Positions 34,992-44,300 of a stretch of 64,000 nucleotides of DNA are shown one piece after another. A program made the position numbers and the translations under genes. Position 1 is the first letter of the stretch. Every line of letters begins with the position of its first letter. Source of the stretch: Kutzneria buriramensis (lineage in GTDB: Bacteria; Actinomycetota; Actinomycetes; Mycobacteriales; Pseudonocardiaceae); NCBI RefSeq assembly GCF_003387475.1, contig NZ_QUNO01000031.1:1-64000 (forward strand), in the 5' to 3' direction. Below the pieces are notes generated by a model, which ran no database searches, was not told the origin of the DNA, and saw nothing but the letters and a program-made list of their open reading frames with translations.

Positions 34992-35034
34992 CGGAACGGG
35001 GTTGTCGACGCACGCGATCGACGACCCCGTTCCG
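34992..35034 (+). terminator. Terminator after small-protein copy 9
   Basis: Inverted repeat CGGAACGGGGTTGTCGA (34992-35008) and TCGACGACCCCGTTCCG (35018-35034), 17 bp with one G-U pair and a 9-base loop. It lies directly downstream of the copy 9 stop codon. Confidence 0.8.
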
Positions 35035-36038
35035 GCATTGACGCGGCTGCAGGCACCCACGTGATCGCGCCATCGCGGTCGCCGGTCGGTGCGGCACGCA
35101 GACGAGCTGAACCCCGGTTTGCGGTCAGGGCGGCCACCGACAATTCGGCCCCGCGCCCGCTGCCAGCGGCCCCAGCCGACCTGGTGTGAAACTGCAGGCC
35201 GTCGTCACCGACTCGCCTCGTCGTCATCGCGGTCCGCCAACGACGCTCCTGACACCGAGCGCTCGCCAAGCGCTGGTCCGCCGACTGGTCGACGCCGGGC
35301 TGATGACGCGATGAGCTCGCCCGTGGGGCTCGCCCAACGCGCCAGGCTTGCGCTGCCGCAACGGGTACTGCTACTGCTGGCGGTCGCGGTGGCGAACTTG
35401 GTCATCAAACTCCGCTCCGGCGGCTGCGTCAGGTCCTGGAGCGGCTCAGCCGCGGTGCTCGCCCCGCGACCAATCGTCAGGCATCGGCCGCGCGGACCGC
35501 GGTGGTGTTGGTGAGCCCGCGCTGCGCGCAGGACGGATGCCTGAAACGGTCTGTGGCCGCCGCACTGCTGTGTCGGGCCTGGGGGAACGTGGCCGACGTG
35601 GTGTGTCGGGGCTCGCAGCAGGGAGTTTGCCGCCCACGCCTGTGTGGTCGTCGGGGACCAGGGTTTCTTTCAGGCGATTCAGACCACGGCCAGCGGCAGC
35701 AGGGCGCACCGGGCTGGGTAGCTCGGATGAACCGATCGGGTAGCTGCGACGGCGTGTGCCACCGAGCGTCCCTCGGCGATTGCCCATACCACCAGCGACG
35801 CACCCCGGTGGGCGCCACACAGCCGAAACACCGGGTGTGGCGGTCGGAACCGACGGAAAGCGTGCCGCGGGCGGAAAGCTGAAGGCCGAGACGACCTCAC
35901 CCTGGCGTCGTTTCCCGCCGGCTGTTCCCCACGTCACTTGCGATGGCCGCCGCAGGGACCCACCCCCGGGTCTGTACGCATGGCTACCTGGTCTGCGGCG
36001 GTGCCGCGCTGGTCGCTGTGGTGATGGGCTGAGCTGTC
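35035..36038. other. No gene recognised downstream of the main operon
   Basis: About 1 kb with no supported coding sequence, although high GC leaves several random open frames on both strands. It separates the small-protein block from the 3' end of the biosynthetic operon. No clear operon terminator was found after 36039. Confidence 0.5.
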
Positions 36039-37658
36039 TCAGCGCCTGTCGATGCGGGCCAGGCCGCGGGCGTCACGTCGGGCGATGCCCCGGGAAACCC
36101 GCAGCGGATCCCAGCCTCTTGTTCGATCGGGTAGCAACGAGGTGTTGGCGAACACGGTGCCGGCTCGGACTTCTGACAGCACGTCACGGCCGAGGATCTC
36201 GCCGGCGCACAGTGCGCCGCCGATCATGGTGCCGGCGACGCCGATGCCGGCGCGAGTGCTCTGGCCGACGACGTACAGCCCGGCGACCGGTGTCAGGAAG
36301 CTCGGCCGGCGGCTGATGCCGCCCCAGTTGGCCACTCCGTACGGGGTGCCGCCGCTCGAACCCACGTAGCGCCGTTGGGTCAGCGGCGTGGCCAGTTCCT
36401 GGTGCACGATGCTGCCGCGCAGCGGGCCGAGGGCTCGTTCGCCAGCCGCCAGCATCGCCGCGGCCCATCGCCGCTTGGCGGCCAGGTAGTTGCTGTCACG
36501 GCGATAGTCTCCGGCGCCCCACGGGTATCCAGTCGGGGCCAGCGTGATCAGTTGCAGGTTGCTGTGCCCCGGCGGACATGTCGTCGAATACGGGTCCTTG
36601 ACCGAGGCGAAGGAACAGAACAGGCTCGGAGTGTCGGGCATCTCGCCGGCGTCGAGCCCGGCCCAACTGCGTTCGACATCCTCGGTCGGATGCCACCACA
36701 GGTTGGCATTGGGCAGCTCGAACCTGCGGTCCAGCCCGAGATACAACACAACGACGGCCGACCGCATCGCGGCTCGTTCGGTGCGGGCGATCAGCGCCTG
36801 GGGGAAGTTGCGGGCGCCGCCAGCCAAACGTAGGACGGTGGCGCGATAGTCAGCGTTGGAGACGACCAGCGGCGCGTGCTCGATGGCGCCGTCGGTCAGC
36901 CGCACGCCCCGAGCCCGGCCGTCCTCGATGAGGATCTCCGCGACGGGCGTGCGCGTGCGCAGCTCGCCGCCGTGGCTTTCCAGCACCTCGACGAGACCGG
37001 CGACCATCGTCTGGCCGCCGCCCTCGGGATAGTAGGCGCCGCGCAGATAGGAGTCGAGCATGTCGAGGTGATTGCCGACGGTGATCTTCGACGGTGCGGC
37101 GCCGTAGTTACCGGCCTGAGCGGCGAGAACTGTCCGGGCTCGGGGCGTCAGCCCACAGTGGTCGAACAGTTCCGAGAGACTGCGTCGCCGCCATCCGGTC
37201 AGCTCGGGGTTGGCCAGCAGGGACTCGACGCTCGCCGTGCGCACCGGGTCGCAGATCGAGGAACAGATGCGGATGAACTCATCGATCCCGCTAGTCTCGA
37301 CGGGCAGGGCGCGCACCAGGCGGTCGCGGTAGCGAGGCCAGCCGGTCGGCACGTCCACGGCCAGGCTGGGCAGCACAATCCGGTCGAAGCCGTCCTGGTC
37401 CATCGGCAGGAACCGGACCCGGTCTCGTAGCCCGAGCCCGGACAGCACAGCAGGCAGTGTCCCGTCGGGGCCGCAGTCGCCGAGGTAGTGCACGCCAACG
37501 TCGAACTCGTACGTCCGGCGCCGACGGAACACGTGGCCGTTGCCGCCCGCGACATCGTGCTGTTCTGCGACGAGCACGCGGTATCCGTGCGTGGCGAGAT
37601 AGGCGGCGCATGTCAGGCCGCCGAACCCGCCGCCGACGACGATCGCGTCCCAGCCCAT
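36039..37658 (-). CDS. CrtI-like FAD-dependent desaturase/isomerase
   Basis: A 539-residue flavoprotein of the phytoene desaturase/carotenoid isomerase family. It has an N-terminal dinucleotide site (AIVVGGGFGGLTCAAYLATH), the EQHDVAGGNGHVF block, a central YYPEGGGQTMVAGLVEVLE, and the C-terminal FAD-contact LYVVGQSTRAGIGVAGTMIG. ATG 37658 follows GAGGAG, nine bases after the ketoreductase stop. No carotenoid genes are present. In type II PKS/NRPS clusters that make cinnamoyl or polyene acyl chains, such enzymes are thought to isomerise or oxidise the polyene, for instance in forming an aryl ring; I infer the same here. It is the last gene of the operon. Confidence 0.85.
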   Translation of the reverse strand: MGWDAIVVGGGFGGLTCAAYLATHGYRVLVAEQHDVAGGNGHVFRRRRTYEFDVGVHYLGDCGPDGTLPAVLSGLGLRDRVRFLPMDQDGFDRIVLPSLAVDVPTGWPRYRDRLVRALPVETSGIDEFIRICSSICDPVRTASVESLLANPELTGWRRRSLSELFDHCGLTPRARTVLAAQAGNYGAAPSKITVGNHLDMLDSYLRGAYYPEGGGQTMVAGLVEVLESHGGELRTRTPVAEILIEDGRARGVRLTDGAIEHAPLVVSNADYRATVLRLAGGARNFPQALIARTERAAMRSAVVVLYLGLDRRFELPNANLWWHPTEDVERSWAGLDAGEMPDTPSLFCSFASVKDPYSTTCPPGHSNLQLITLAPTGYPWGAGDYRRDSNYLAAKRRWAAAMLAAGERALGPLRGSIVHQELATPLTQRRYVGSSGGTPYGVANWGGISRRPSFLTPVAGLYVVGQSTRAGIGVAGTMIGGALCAGEILGRDVLSEVRAGTVFANTSLLPDRTRGWDPLRVSRGIARRDARGLARIDRR

Positions 37659-37667
37659 GATGGCTCC

Positions 37668-38402
37668 TCAGATGGCGATGCCGCCGTCGATATGGAAAAC
37701 GGATCCGGTCACGTACGCCGCCCGCTCGGAGGCGAGGAAGGCGGTGAGCCCGGCGACCTCGTCCACCGTGCCGAACCGGCCGAGCGGGACGGCGTCGAGC
37801 AGCCGCGCGCGGGCCTTGTCGGTGAGCTCGCCGGTCATGTCGGTCTCGATCAGGCCCGGTGCGACCACATTCGCCCGCACTCCATACCGTCCGACCTCCT
37901 TGGCCAGCGTCTTGGTGAAGGCGATCACGCCCGCCTTGGACGCCGAGTAGTTGCTCTGGGTCGGATTGCCGTACACGCCCGACACCGACGAGATGGTGAC
38001 CAGGCTGCCGGACCGGCGTTTGACCATGCCGAACGCGACCGCCTTGCACACGTGGTAAACCCCGTCCAGGTTGGTGTTCATCACGGCGTGCCAGTCCTCG
38101 TCCTTCATCAGCACGAGCGGCGCGTCCCGGGTGATTCCCGCCGAGGTGACGGCCACGTCAACAGGCCCAAGGTCCCGTTCGGTCGCCCGGATCCAGAGCT
38201 GGACGGCGAGCGGGTCCGTGACGTCGACCCGCTCGGCCCGCACCCGGCCGCCGAACTCCGCCGCCTGCTTGATCAGATCCTCCGCTGCCCGCTCGTCGGA
38301 GCGGAAGCAGAAGCTGACGTCGTGCCCGTCCTCGGCCAGCCGGAGCACGCAGGCCCGGCCGATTCCACGGGATCCGCCGCTGACCAATGCCACTTTGGAC
38401 AT
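37668..38402 (-). CDS. 3-Ketoacyl-ACP reductase (FabG-like)
   Basis: A 244-residue short-chain dehydrogenase. NADPH motif VALVSGGSRGIGRACVLRLA, NAG-like VAVTSAGITRD, catalytic Ser in VTISSVSGVYG and Tyr/Lys in NYSASKAG, and C-terminal AAYVTGSVFHIDGG. ATG 38402 has GGATGGTGAG upstream and lies two bases after the dehydratase stop. In a discrete type II PKS it reduces each 3-ketoacyl-ACP before dehydration. Partial duplicates lie at about 21.5 kb and 26.85-27.44 kb. Confidence 0.93.
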   Translation of the reverse strand: MSKVALVSGGSRGIGRACVLRLAEDGHDVSFCFRSDERAAEDLIKQAAEFGGRVRAERVDVTDPLAVQLWIRATERDLGPVDVAVTSAGITRDAPLVLMKDEDWHAVMNTNLDGVYHVCKAVAFGMVKRRSGSLVTISSVSGVYGNPTQSNYSASKAGVIAFTKTLAKEVGRYGVRANVVAPGLIETDMTGELTDKARARLLDAVPLGRFGTVDEVAGLTAFLASERAAYVTGSVFHIDGGIAI

Positions 38403-38404
38403 TC

Positions 38405-38824
38405 TCACCATCCTTTGTGGAGATTCCGGTAGCTGACCGCCATCCTGGACACCGTGAGGACGGGTGCGCCCCGGACCGAGCTGCCGCCCGTGAAGATCAT
38501 CGTGTCGCCGAGCACCGCGGCGACGCTGACGCGGTGCTCCAGAAGGTCGCCTGGCAGGACAGGGCGATGGAACTCGACCTCGGTCGCGGCGCCGAGCAGC
38601 ATCGTGGCGCCGGCGTCGGGCTTGCCGGCGAGCACGCCGGCGCTCTGCGCCCACGACTCGACCAATAGCACCTGGGGATACGCGCCATCGGCGCCGTGGT
38701 ACCAGGGCTCATCCCGGGTGATCTTCCTGACGGTGTGGATATGGCGACCGGCAACGAGTTCTCGCACCGAATCGACGAGCAACATCGGCGGTCGGTGCGC
38801 GAGGATCTCGCTGATCTCGGTCAC
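38405..38824 (-). CDS. FabZ/FabA-like hotdog dehydratase 1
   Basis: A 139-residue hotdog-fold protein. It starts at GTG 38824, overlapping the previous stop (GTGA). EISEILAHRPPMLLVDSVRE is the typical FabZ/FabA start, WYHGADGAYPQVLLVESWAQ corresponds to the catalytic-helix region, and the last strand is RGAPVLTVSRMAVSYR. In FabZ the first catalytic His is in FxGHFPxxP; here that region reads YHGADGAYP, so the His shifts and it may need dehydratase 2 as a partner. Together they would dehydrate the 3-hydroxyacyl-ACP. Confidence 0.85.
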   Translation of the reverse strand: MTEISEILAHRPPMLLVDSVRELVAGRHIHTVRKITRDEPWYHGADGAYPQVLLVESWAQSAGVLAGKPDAGATMLLGAATEVEFHRPVLPGDLLEHRVSVAAVLGDTMIFTGGSSVRGAPVLTVSRMAVSYRNLHKGW

Positions 38825-39186
38825 GCCGTTCCTCCCACTCGCAGACGGAGCCGGACTGTGGCCACGGCACCGCGACCGGTCGACGCGTGTGCGGAACAGC
38901 GCCACCGCTGGCCGTCCCGGCGCCAGCTGACGGTGATGGTGAGCTCGTCGCCAGGCAGCACCGGCGCCCTGAACCGCGCCGATTCGAGTGCAGCCAGCTC
39001 GAGGCCGGCCTCGGGCGCGAGCAGCAGCGCGCCGAGTCGCGCGTACTCGACCAGGCACATGCCGGGGAAGATGGGGGAGTCCGGGTAGTGGCCGGCGAAC
39101 ACCGGCTCGTCCGGACTGATCGGCACGCGGACCGTGTCGCCGGACACCACCTGGAGCTGCCCGATGACGGGGCTCACAGTCTTCAA
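38821..39186 (-). CDS. FabZ-like hotdog dehydratase 2
   Basis: A 121-residue hotdog protein from TTG 39186, whose TTGA overlaps the CLF1 stop. ISPDEPVFAGHYPDSPIFPG carries the FabZ catalytic His (FAGHYP). It is followed by MCLVEYARLGALLL, ARFRAPVLPGDELTITV and a C-terminal strand ATVRLRLRV. Unlike dehydratase 1 it has the His motif but lacks the usual N-terminal ILPHRxP part, so the two small proteins may form a heteromeric enzyme. This is inference from complementary motifs. Confidence 0.82.
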   Translation of the reverse strand: MKTVSPVIGQLQVVSGDTVRVPISPDEPVFAGHYPDSPIFPGMCLVEYARLGALLLAPEAGLELAALESARFRAPVLPGDELTITVSWRRDGQRWRCSAHASTGRGAVATVRLRLRVGGTA

Positions 39187-40163
39187 CGCGGGCTCCCGAT
39201 CAGCCGGAGGACCACGCACGCCGACGATCCGTCCGTGTCGACCGCGGTGACCAGCGCGAATCGGTCCACATGAGACGGATTGAGCTCGGCGGCGGCAAGT
39301 ACGGAGACGAGTTGGAAGGTGGCTGAGGCCGACGACGCGTCCCCCGGCAGGCCGTCGATCCACGTCGGCCGCCCCGCCAGCAGTTCCCTTTCCTGCGTGG
39401 TTCCAGTGCCGGACACGGCCCAGATCCTGTTCCCGGCACAGGAAGCCGACACCAGGGCGGCGTCCACACAGTCACGCAGGGCAGCGCCCGGACTCCCGTC
39501 CAGACACAGCCGCGACCGGACCGCGAGAATCTCGGCGCGGCCTGGCGCGTCGTGGTCGACCGACTCGGCCAGCGTCGCGGCGCAGCCTTCGGTCAGCGGC
39601 TTCGGGATCTCGTGGGGCGGACGGGCGAGGTCGATCAGCCGTGCCCGCGCCGGACTGCACTCCTCGGCGGCGCCGACCAGCACACGTTTCGCACGGTGGG
39701 AGCGGATCAGCCTGCCGGTGTAGGAAAGAGCCATCAGACCCGCCGTCCGGCCGCCGGCGATCGTCACGTTCGGGCCGCGCAGCCCGTGCCAGATCGCGCA
39801 TTGACCGGCCGCGCAGTTCATCACCGTGTTGGGGAACAGTGCCGGGTCGACCCGGTGCGGTCGCGCGGCGGTCAGCGACGAGCGGGTGAAGTCCATCATG
39901 CTCTGCGCGCTGCCGGTGGTGGTGCCCAGCACCAGCCCGGTATCCGCGCCGGTGTCGCAGCCCGTGTCGGCGATCAGATCGCCGACGGTGGCGATGGCCA
40001 GCGCCGTGAGTCGAGTCATCGACCGCGTTCCCTTGCTGCCGAGCGCCTCCCGCGCGCTGAAGTCCGGCACATCGTGGCCGGTGGCCCTGCGTCCGAGGAA
40101 GGCCTCGCGGCCCCGTCCGTACGGCGAGATCGCGGACCATCCGGTGAGCACGAGTTTGGTCAC
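39183..40163 (-). CDS. Chain length factor-like KS-beta 1 (CLF1)
   Basis: A 326-residue ketosynthase homologue without a nucleophile. It starts at GTG 40163, overlapping the KS1 stop (GTGA). The thiolase fold is visible (LGTTTGSAQSMMDFTRSSL, MNCAAGQCAIWHGLRGPNVT), but the position of the active-site Cys reads IAGGRTAGLMAL and the two catalytic His motifs are absent. Such subunits pair with a KS to set chain length in type II PKSs. It is the partner of KS1 upstream. Confidence 0.88.
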   Translation of the reverse strand: MTKLVLTGWSAISPYGRGREAFLGRRATGHDVPDFSAREALGSKGTRSMTRLTALAIATVGDLIADTGCDTGADTGLVLGTTTGSAQSMMDFTRSSLTAARPHRVDPALFPNTVMNCAAGQCAIWHGLRGPNVTIAGGRTAGLMALSYTGRLIRSHRAKRVLVGAAEECSPARARLIDLARPPHEIPKPLTEGCAATLAESVDHDAPGRAEILAVRSRLCLDGSPGAALRDCVDAALVSASCAGNRIWAVSGTGTTQERELLAGRPTWIDGLPGDASSASATFQLVSVLAAAELNPSHVDRFALVTAVDTDGSSACVVLRLIGSPR

Positions 40164-41377
40164 GACCGCTCCCGGTGCCTGCCAAGGATCACGACGGCGT
40201 TGTTGCCACCGAACGCGAGTCCGTTGTTCTGTACGATGTCCAACTCCGCGGCCACGGCCTCGTTGGGCACACAGTCGATGGCGCACTCCGGATCGGTGCG
40301 CACGTGGTTGATCGTCGGCGGGATGAAGCCGTGTGTGATCGCCAGCGAACAGGCGACGGCTCCGATCGCGCTGGCCGCGCCCATGGTGTGCCCCAGCATC
40401 GATTTCAGGGACACCGTCGGGGGCGGCCGGTCGCCGTAGACCTGGCGGATCGCCTTGGTTTCGGAGACGTCGTTCACCTTGGTGCCGGTGCCGTGCGCCG
40501 AGATCAAGTCGACCTGGTCCGGGGTGATGCCGGCGTCGGCAAGGGCCAGTTCGACACAGCGCGCGACACTGTCCTGGTCGGGTGCGACAGGGTGGAAGGC
40601 ATCGCAGTTCAGACCCCAGCCCAACACCTCCGCGTAGATGCGCGCACCACGGGCGAGCGCGGAGTCCACCGTCTCCATGAACACCACGCCGGCGCCCTCG
40701 CCGGTCAGGATGCCCTTGCGGTCGACGTCGAACGGCTGGCAGTGCTCGGGCGCGATCGTGCCGAGCCGGTAGAAGCCGGCGAAGGTCTTGCGGCAGATCG
40801 CGTCGGCGCCGCCGCAGATCGCGAAGTCGACTTCGCCGGCGCGGACCGCATCGAAACCGTCGCCGATCGAGTAGTTGCCTGCGGCGCAAGCGGTCCCGAC
40901 GGTCATGATCTCCACATCGGAGAGTCGCAGCTCGCGCGCGACCTCGGTGGCCAGCCGGCTGGCCACGGCACGGCGGGCCAGCAGCGGATCGAGCGCGCTC
41001 CCGCCGGCCAGCTCCGACTCGGTCAGCGTGTCGAGCTCGTGCGCCTCGCCGTCAGTGGTGCCGATGGAGATCAGCCCCCGACGGTCGCGCAGGGTCTGTT
41101 CGTCGGTACCGGCATCCCGGACGGCCATCCGGGCCGCCGCGACGGAGAACCGGCTGGCTCGGCCGAGTTCGCCCACCGGCATCGTGCGGATCCAGTGCTC
41201 CGGCCGGAAATCGGTCACCTCGCAGCCGTTTCCCGATGCGAAGCCGGTGGTGTCGAACACCGTGATCGGCCGGACACCGCTGCGGCCGGAGCGCAGCCCG
41301 TCGGTGAACTCCGGCACACCGATGCCGATGCTGGAGATCACGCCCAGTCCGGTCAGCACGACCCGGTTGGTCCTCAT
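40160..41377 (-). CDS. Ketosynthase KS1 (type II PKS)
   Basis: A 405-residue 3-ketoacyl-ACP synthase (FabF/KS-alpha type). The catalytic triad is intact: Cys near residue 162 in [15 protein letters not shown], His near 293 in [11 protein letters not shown] and His near 328 in [14 protein letters not shown] 41377 overlaps the NRPS-B stop (ATGA). It extends the acyl chain with malonyl-ACP together with CLF1. The KS/CLF sequences differ from aromatic type II PKSs in context: here they travel with KR, DH and a CrtI-like enzyme, as in highly reducing polyene/cinnamoyl systems. Confidence 0.93.
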   Translation of the reverse strand: MRTNRVVLTGLGVISSIGIGVPEFTDGLRSGRSGVRPITVFDTTGFASGNGCEVTDFRPEHWIRTMPVGELGRASRFSVAAARMAVRDAGTDEQTLRDRRGLISIGTTDGEAHELDTLTESELAGGSALDPLLARRAVASRLATEVARELRLSDVEIMTVGTACAAGNYSIGDGFDAVRAGEVDFAICGGADAICRKTFAGFYRLGTIAPEHCQPFDVDRKGILTGEGAGVVFMETVDSALARGARIYAEVLGWGLNCDAFHPVAPDQDSVARCVELALADAGITPDQVDLISAHGTGTKVNDVSETKAIRQVYGDRPPPTVSLKSMLGHTMGAASAIGAVACSLAITHGFIPPTINHVRTDPECAIDCVPNEAVAAELDIVQNNGLAFGGNNAVVILGRHRERS

Positions 41378-44300
41378 GGCCGCCTCCCCAGTTCCGCCGC
41401 CAGCAGCGGGCCGATGGTCGCCAACGGCGCCGGCAACAGCATGAGCTCGTGCTCGCTGTCGATGTCGTGGCACGTGAACTCGCCGGCCACATGCGGTGAC
41501 CAGCGGCGGACCGCTTCGTCGGCCGGCGGCGCGTCCCGGCCGGCCCGGAAGAACGTCACGTCGCCGGCGAAACGGCGCGGCACGAACCGGGTACCGAGCT
41601 TCCCGTGATTGCCGATGACGGCGATCAGGTTGCGCAGCTGGTCGGCGCCGAAGCCGGCCAGCGCGGGGTTCTCCGCCGTTACCGCCGCCAGAATCGAGCC
41701 GACGTCCTGGTCGTCGCCGAAGTGGTCGGCGCGATATCCCAGGTAGGCCAACAGCTGCACGAGCAGTTCACGCTCCGGGAGGATCGGCTGTGCCCGTTCG
41801 GCCGGGTAGGTGTCGAGGATGGCCAGCAGGTCGACCTGCTGGCCCTGGTCCTGTAACCGCACGGCGATCTCGTGGGCGACGTAGCCGCCGAACGACCACC
41901 CGAGAAGCCGGTACGGTCCGTTCGGCTGGATCCGCCTGATCCGCTCGACATGATCGGCCGCGATTGCCGACACGCTCTTCGCGGGCCTGGCGGGTTCGAG
42001 GATGCCGCCGGTCTGCAACCCGTAGATCGGCGTGTCCAGATGAGCGGACAGGCCGAGATACGGCCACGCGAGACCGACGCCGCCGTGCACGCAGAACAGG
42101 GGAGGCTGGTCGTCGCCGGGCCGGATCGGCAACACCGGCGCGAACGCCTCCCGGCTACGGATCGACGGCCGGGCGCAGAGTTCGGCGACTCGGCCGGCCC
42201 ACAGAAAGCCGATCGTCTCGACGTCCTCGGTGGCCAGCAGCTCATTGGCCCAGGTCCAGTTCGCCACCAGGGTGTCGTCCTGGATCAGGGTATCGACCGC
42301 GAGCACGTGACGCAGCGGCATCTCGTCATCGGCGCCTGCGCCGATGAACTCGTTCTCCGCTGCCGGGGACCAGTCACCGGCGACCGGCTTGAGCCGGCCG
42401 AGATAGTTGAACCCGATCTGTGGTGCGGATAGCGCGGCCAGTGCCGGCGCGGTCTCCGGATTGAGGTGTCGTAGCAAGCCGTAGCCGATCCCGTTGTCGG
42501 GCACCGCGTCGAGCCTGCGTGTCACCTCGTCGAGCGCCTCGGCGGGGGAGCGCCCGGTGACGTCGAGGCTGACCGGGTAGGCGCTGGTGAACCAGCCGAC
42601 GGTCCGGGTCAGGTCCACATCGGACATCAGCGCCTCGCGTCCGTGCCCTTCCAGTTCGACGGCCACCGGACCCTCACCGCGCCAGTCCGTGAGTGCCAGC
42701 GCCAACCCCGTGAGTAGTGTCCGCTCGATGTCGAGGCCGTTGAGTGGTGCGGCGGGCAGTGCGGTCCGCAACGTACCCATGGTGGCAGTCTTGTCGCGCG
42801 TGGGGGAAAGGTCGGCTTCCAGCAGGCGGCCGGCGTGCATAGCCGTCCACAGCGGCAGCTCGGACCCGCGATCGGCAGCTGCGTCCCGCAGCACCTCGGA
42901 CCAACGCCGCGCCGATGTCAGCGTCGGTTCAAGGGTTTCGCCCTGGTAGGCGGCGAGCAGGTCCGGCAGCAGCACGCGCCAGGACACGCCGTCCACCGCG
43001 AGGTGATGCACGGTGATCAGTAGGCGTCCCCGCTCCCGAGGGCCACCGTCGAACCACACGATCTGAACGACAACGCCGTCCGGCGGCTGCAGCAGTTCGC
43101 GCGTCGCACGTGCCGTCTCGCGGACGAGATCGGGCAAGCCGTCCGCCGCGAAGTCCACTGTGGACACGACGTTGGCCGCGTCGACCGAGCCGACGGGCAG
43201 GACGTCGATAGTCCAGTCGTCGTTCAACCGCATGCGCAGCATGTCGTGGTGGTCGATCACCTTCTGCGCGGCGGAGGTCAGGGCGTCGAGGCGAAGCCCT
43301 GCCGGCACGTCGAGCAGCACCGACTGGCTGAATCCGTCTACCGGGCCGCCCAGTTCCCGCAGGTCGTGCATGACAGGCGTCAGCTCGACCCGTCCGACGC
43401 CATCGTCCGGCGCGACGACAGCGGCGCCGCGGCCGGCCGCGGTCGCCAGACCGGCGACGGTCCGGTGGGTGAACACGTCGGCGGGCGTGATCCTCAGACC
43501 GGCGCGGCGGGCCAGACTGACGAGCTGGATCGACAGGATGCTGTCGCCGCCGAGGTCGAAGAAGCTGTCGTCCGCACCGACTTCGGGCACGCCGAGCACG
43601 GACTCGAACACCTCCGCGAGCAGCTTCTCGACCCGTGTGTGGGCGGGCCGACTCGACCTCGAGACCAGATCGGGCGTCGGCAGCACCTTGCGGTCCAGCT
43701 TGCCGTTGGCGGTGAGCGGCAGCTGGTCCAGCGTGACCAGCGCCGTCGGCACCAGATGGTCCGGCAGCACCTCCGCCGCGAGCGCATGGGCGGTTGCCGG
43801 CTCGGGGCCGCCGACGAGATAGCCGACCAGGGTCGATCCGCGCACGGCCGCCGCCGCGGCACGCACGCCGGGCAGCGTGCGCAGCGCGACCTCGACCTCG
43901 CCGAGTTCGATCCGATGCCCACGCACCTTCACCTGATGATCAAGCCGTTCGATGAACTCCAGTTGGCCATCGGCACGCTGCCGTACCCGGTCGCCGGTGC
44001 GGTACATCCGGGCGCCCGGCGGCCCGAACGGGTCGGCGACGAAGGCCCGCGAGGTCTTGTCCGTGTCGCCGAGATAGCCGAGGCCGACGCCGTGGCCACC
44101 CACGTATAGCTCGCCGGTGACACCGACGCCGACCAGGGCGAGCCTTTCGTCCAGGACGTACAGCCGGGTGTTGAGGATCGGATCGCCGATCGGCGTCCGG
44201 CCGGCGGGCGCCTCGAGCAGCACCGCGTGGGTGACGTCGTCGGAGCATTCAGTCGGTCCGTAGGCGTTGACCAGTGGAATTCGGGGAAATCGGGCGAACC

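Noticed and set aside
36039-37658. Reading the CrtI-like gene as carotenoid biosynthesis
   Set aside because: No phytoene synthase, GGPP synthase or cyclase is nearby, and the gene is translationally close to a ketoreductase of a PKS operon, so a role on the polyene acyl chain is more likely.
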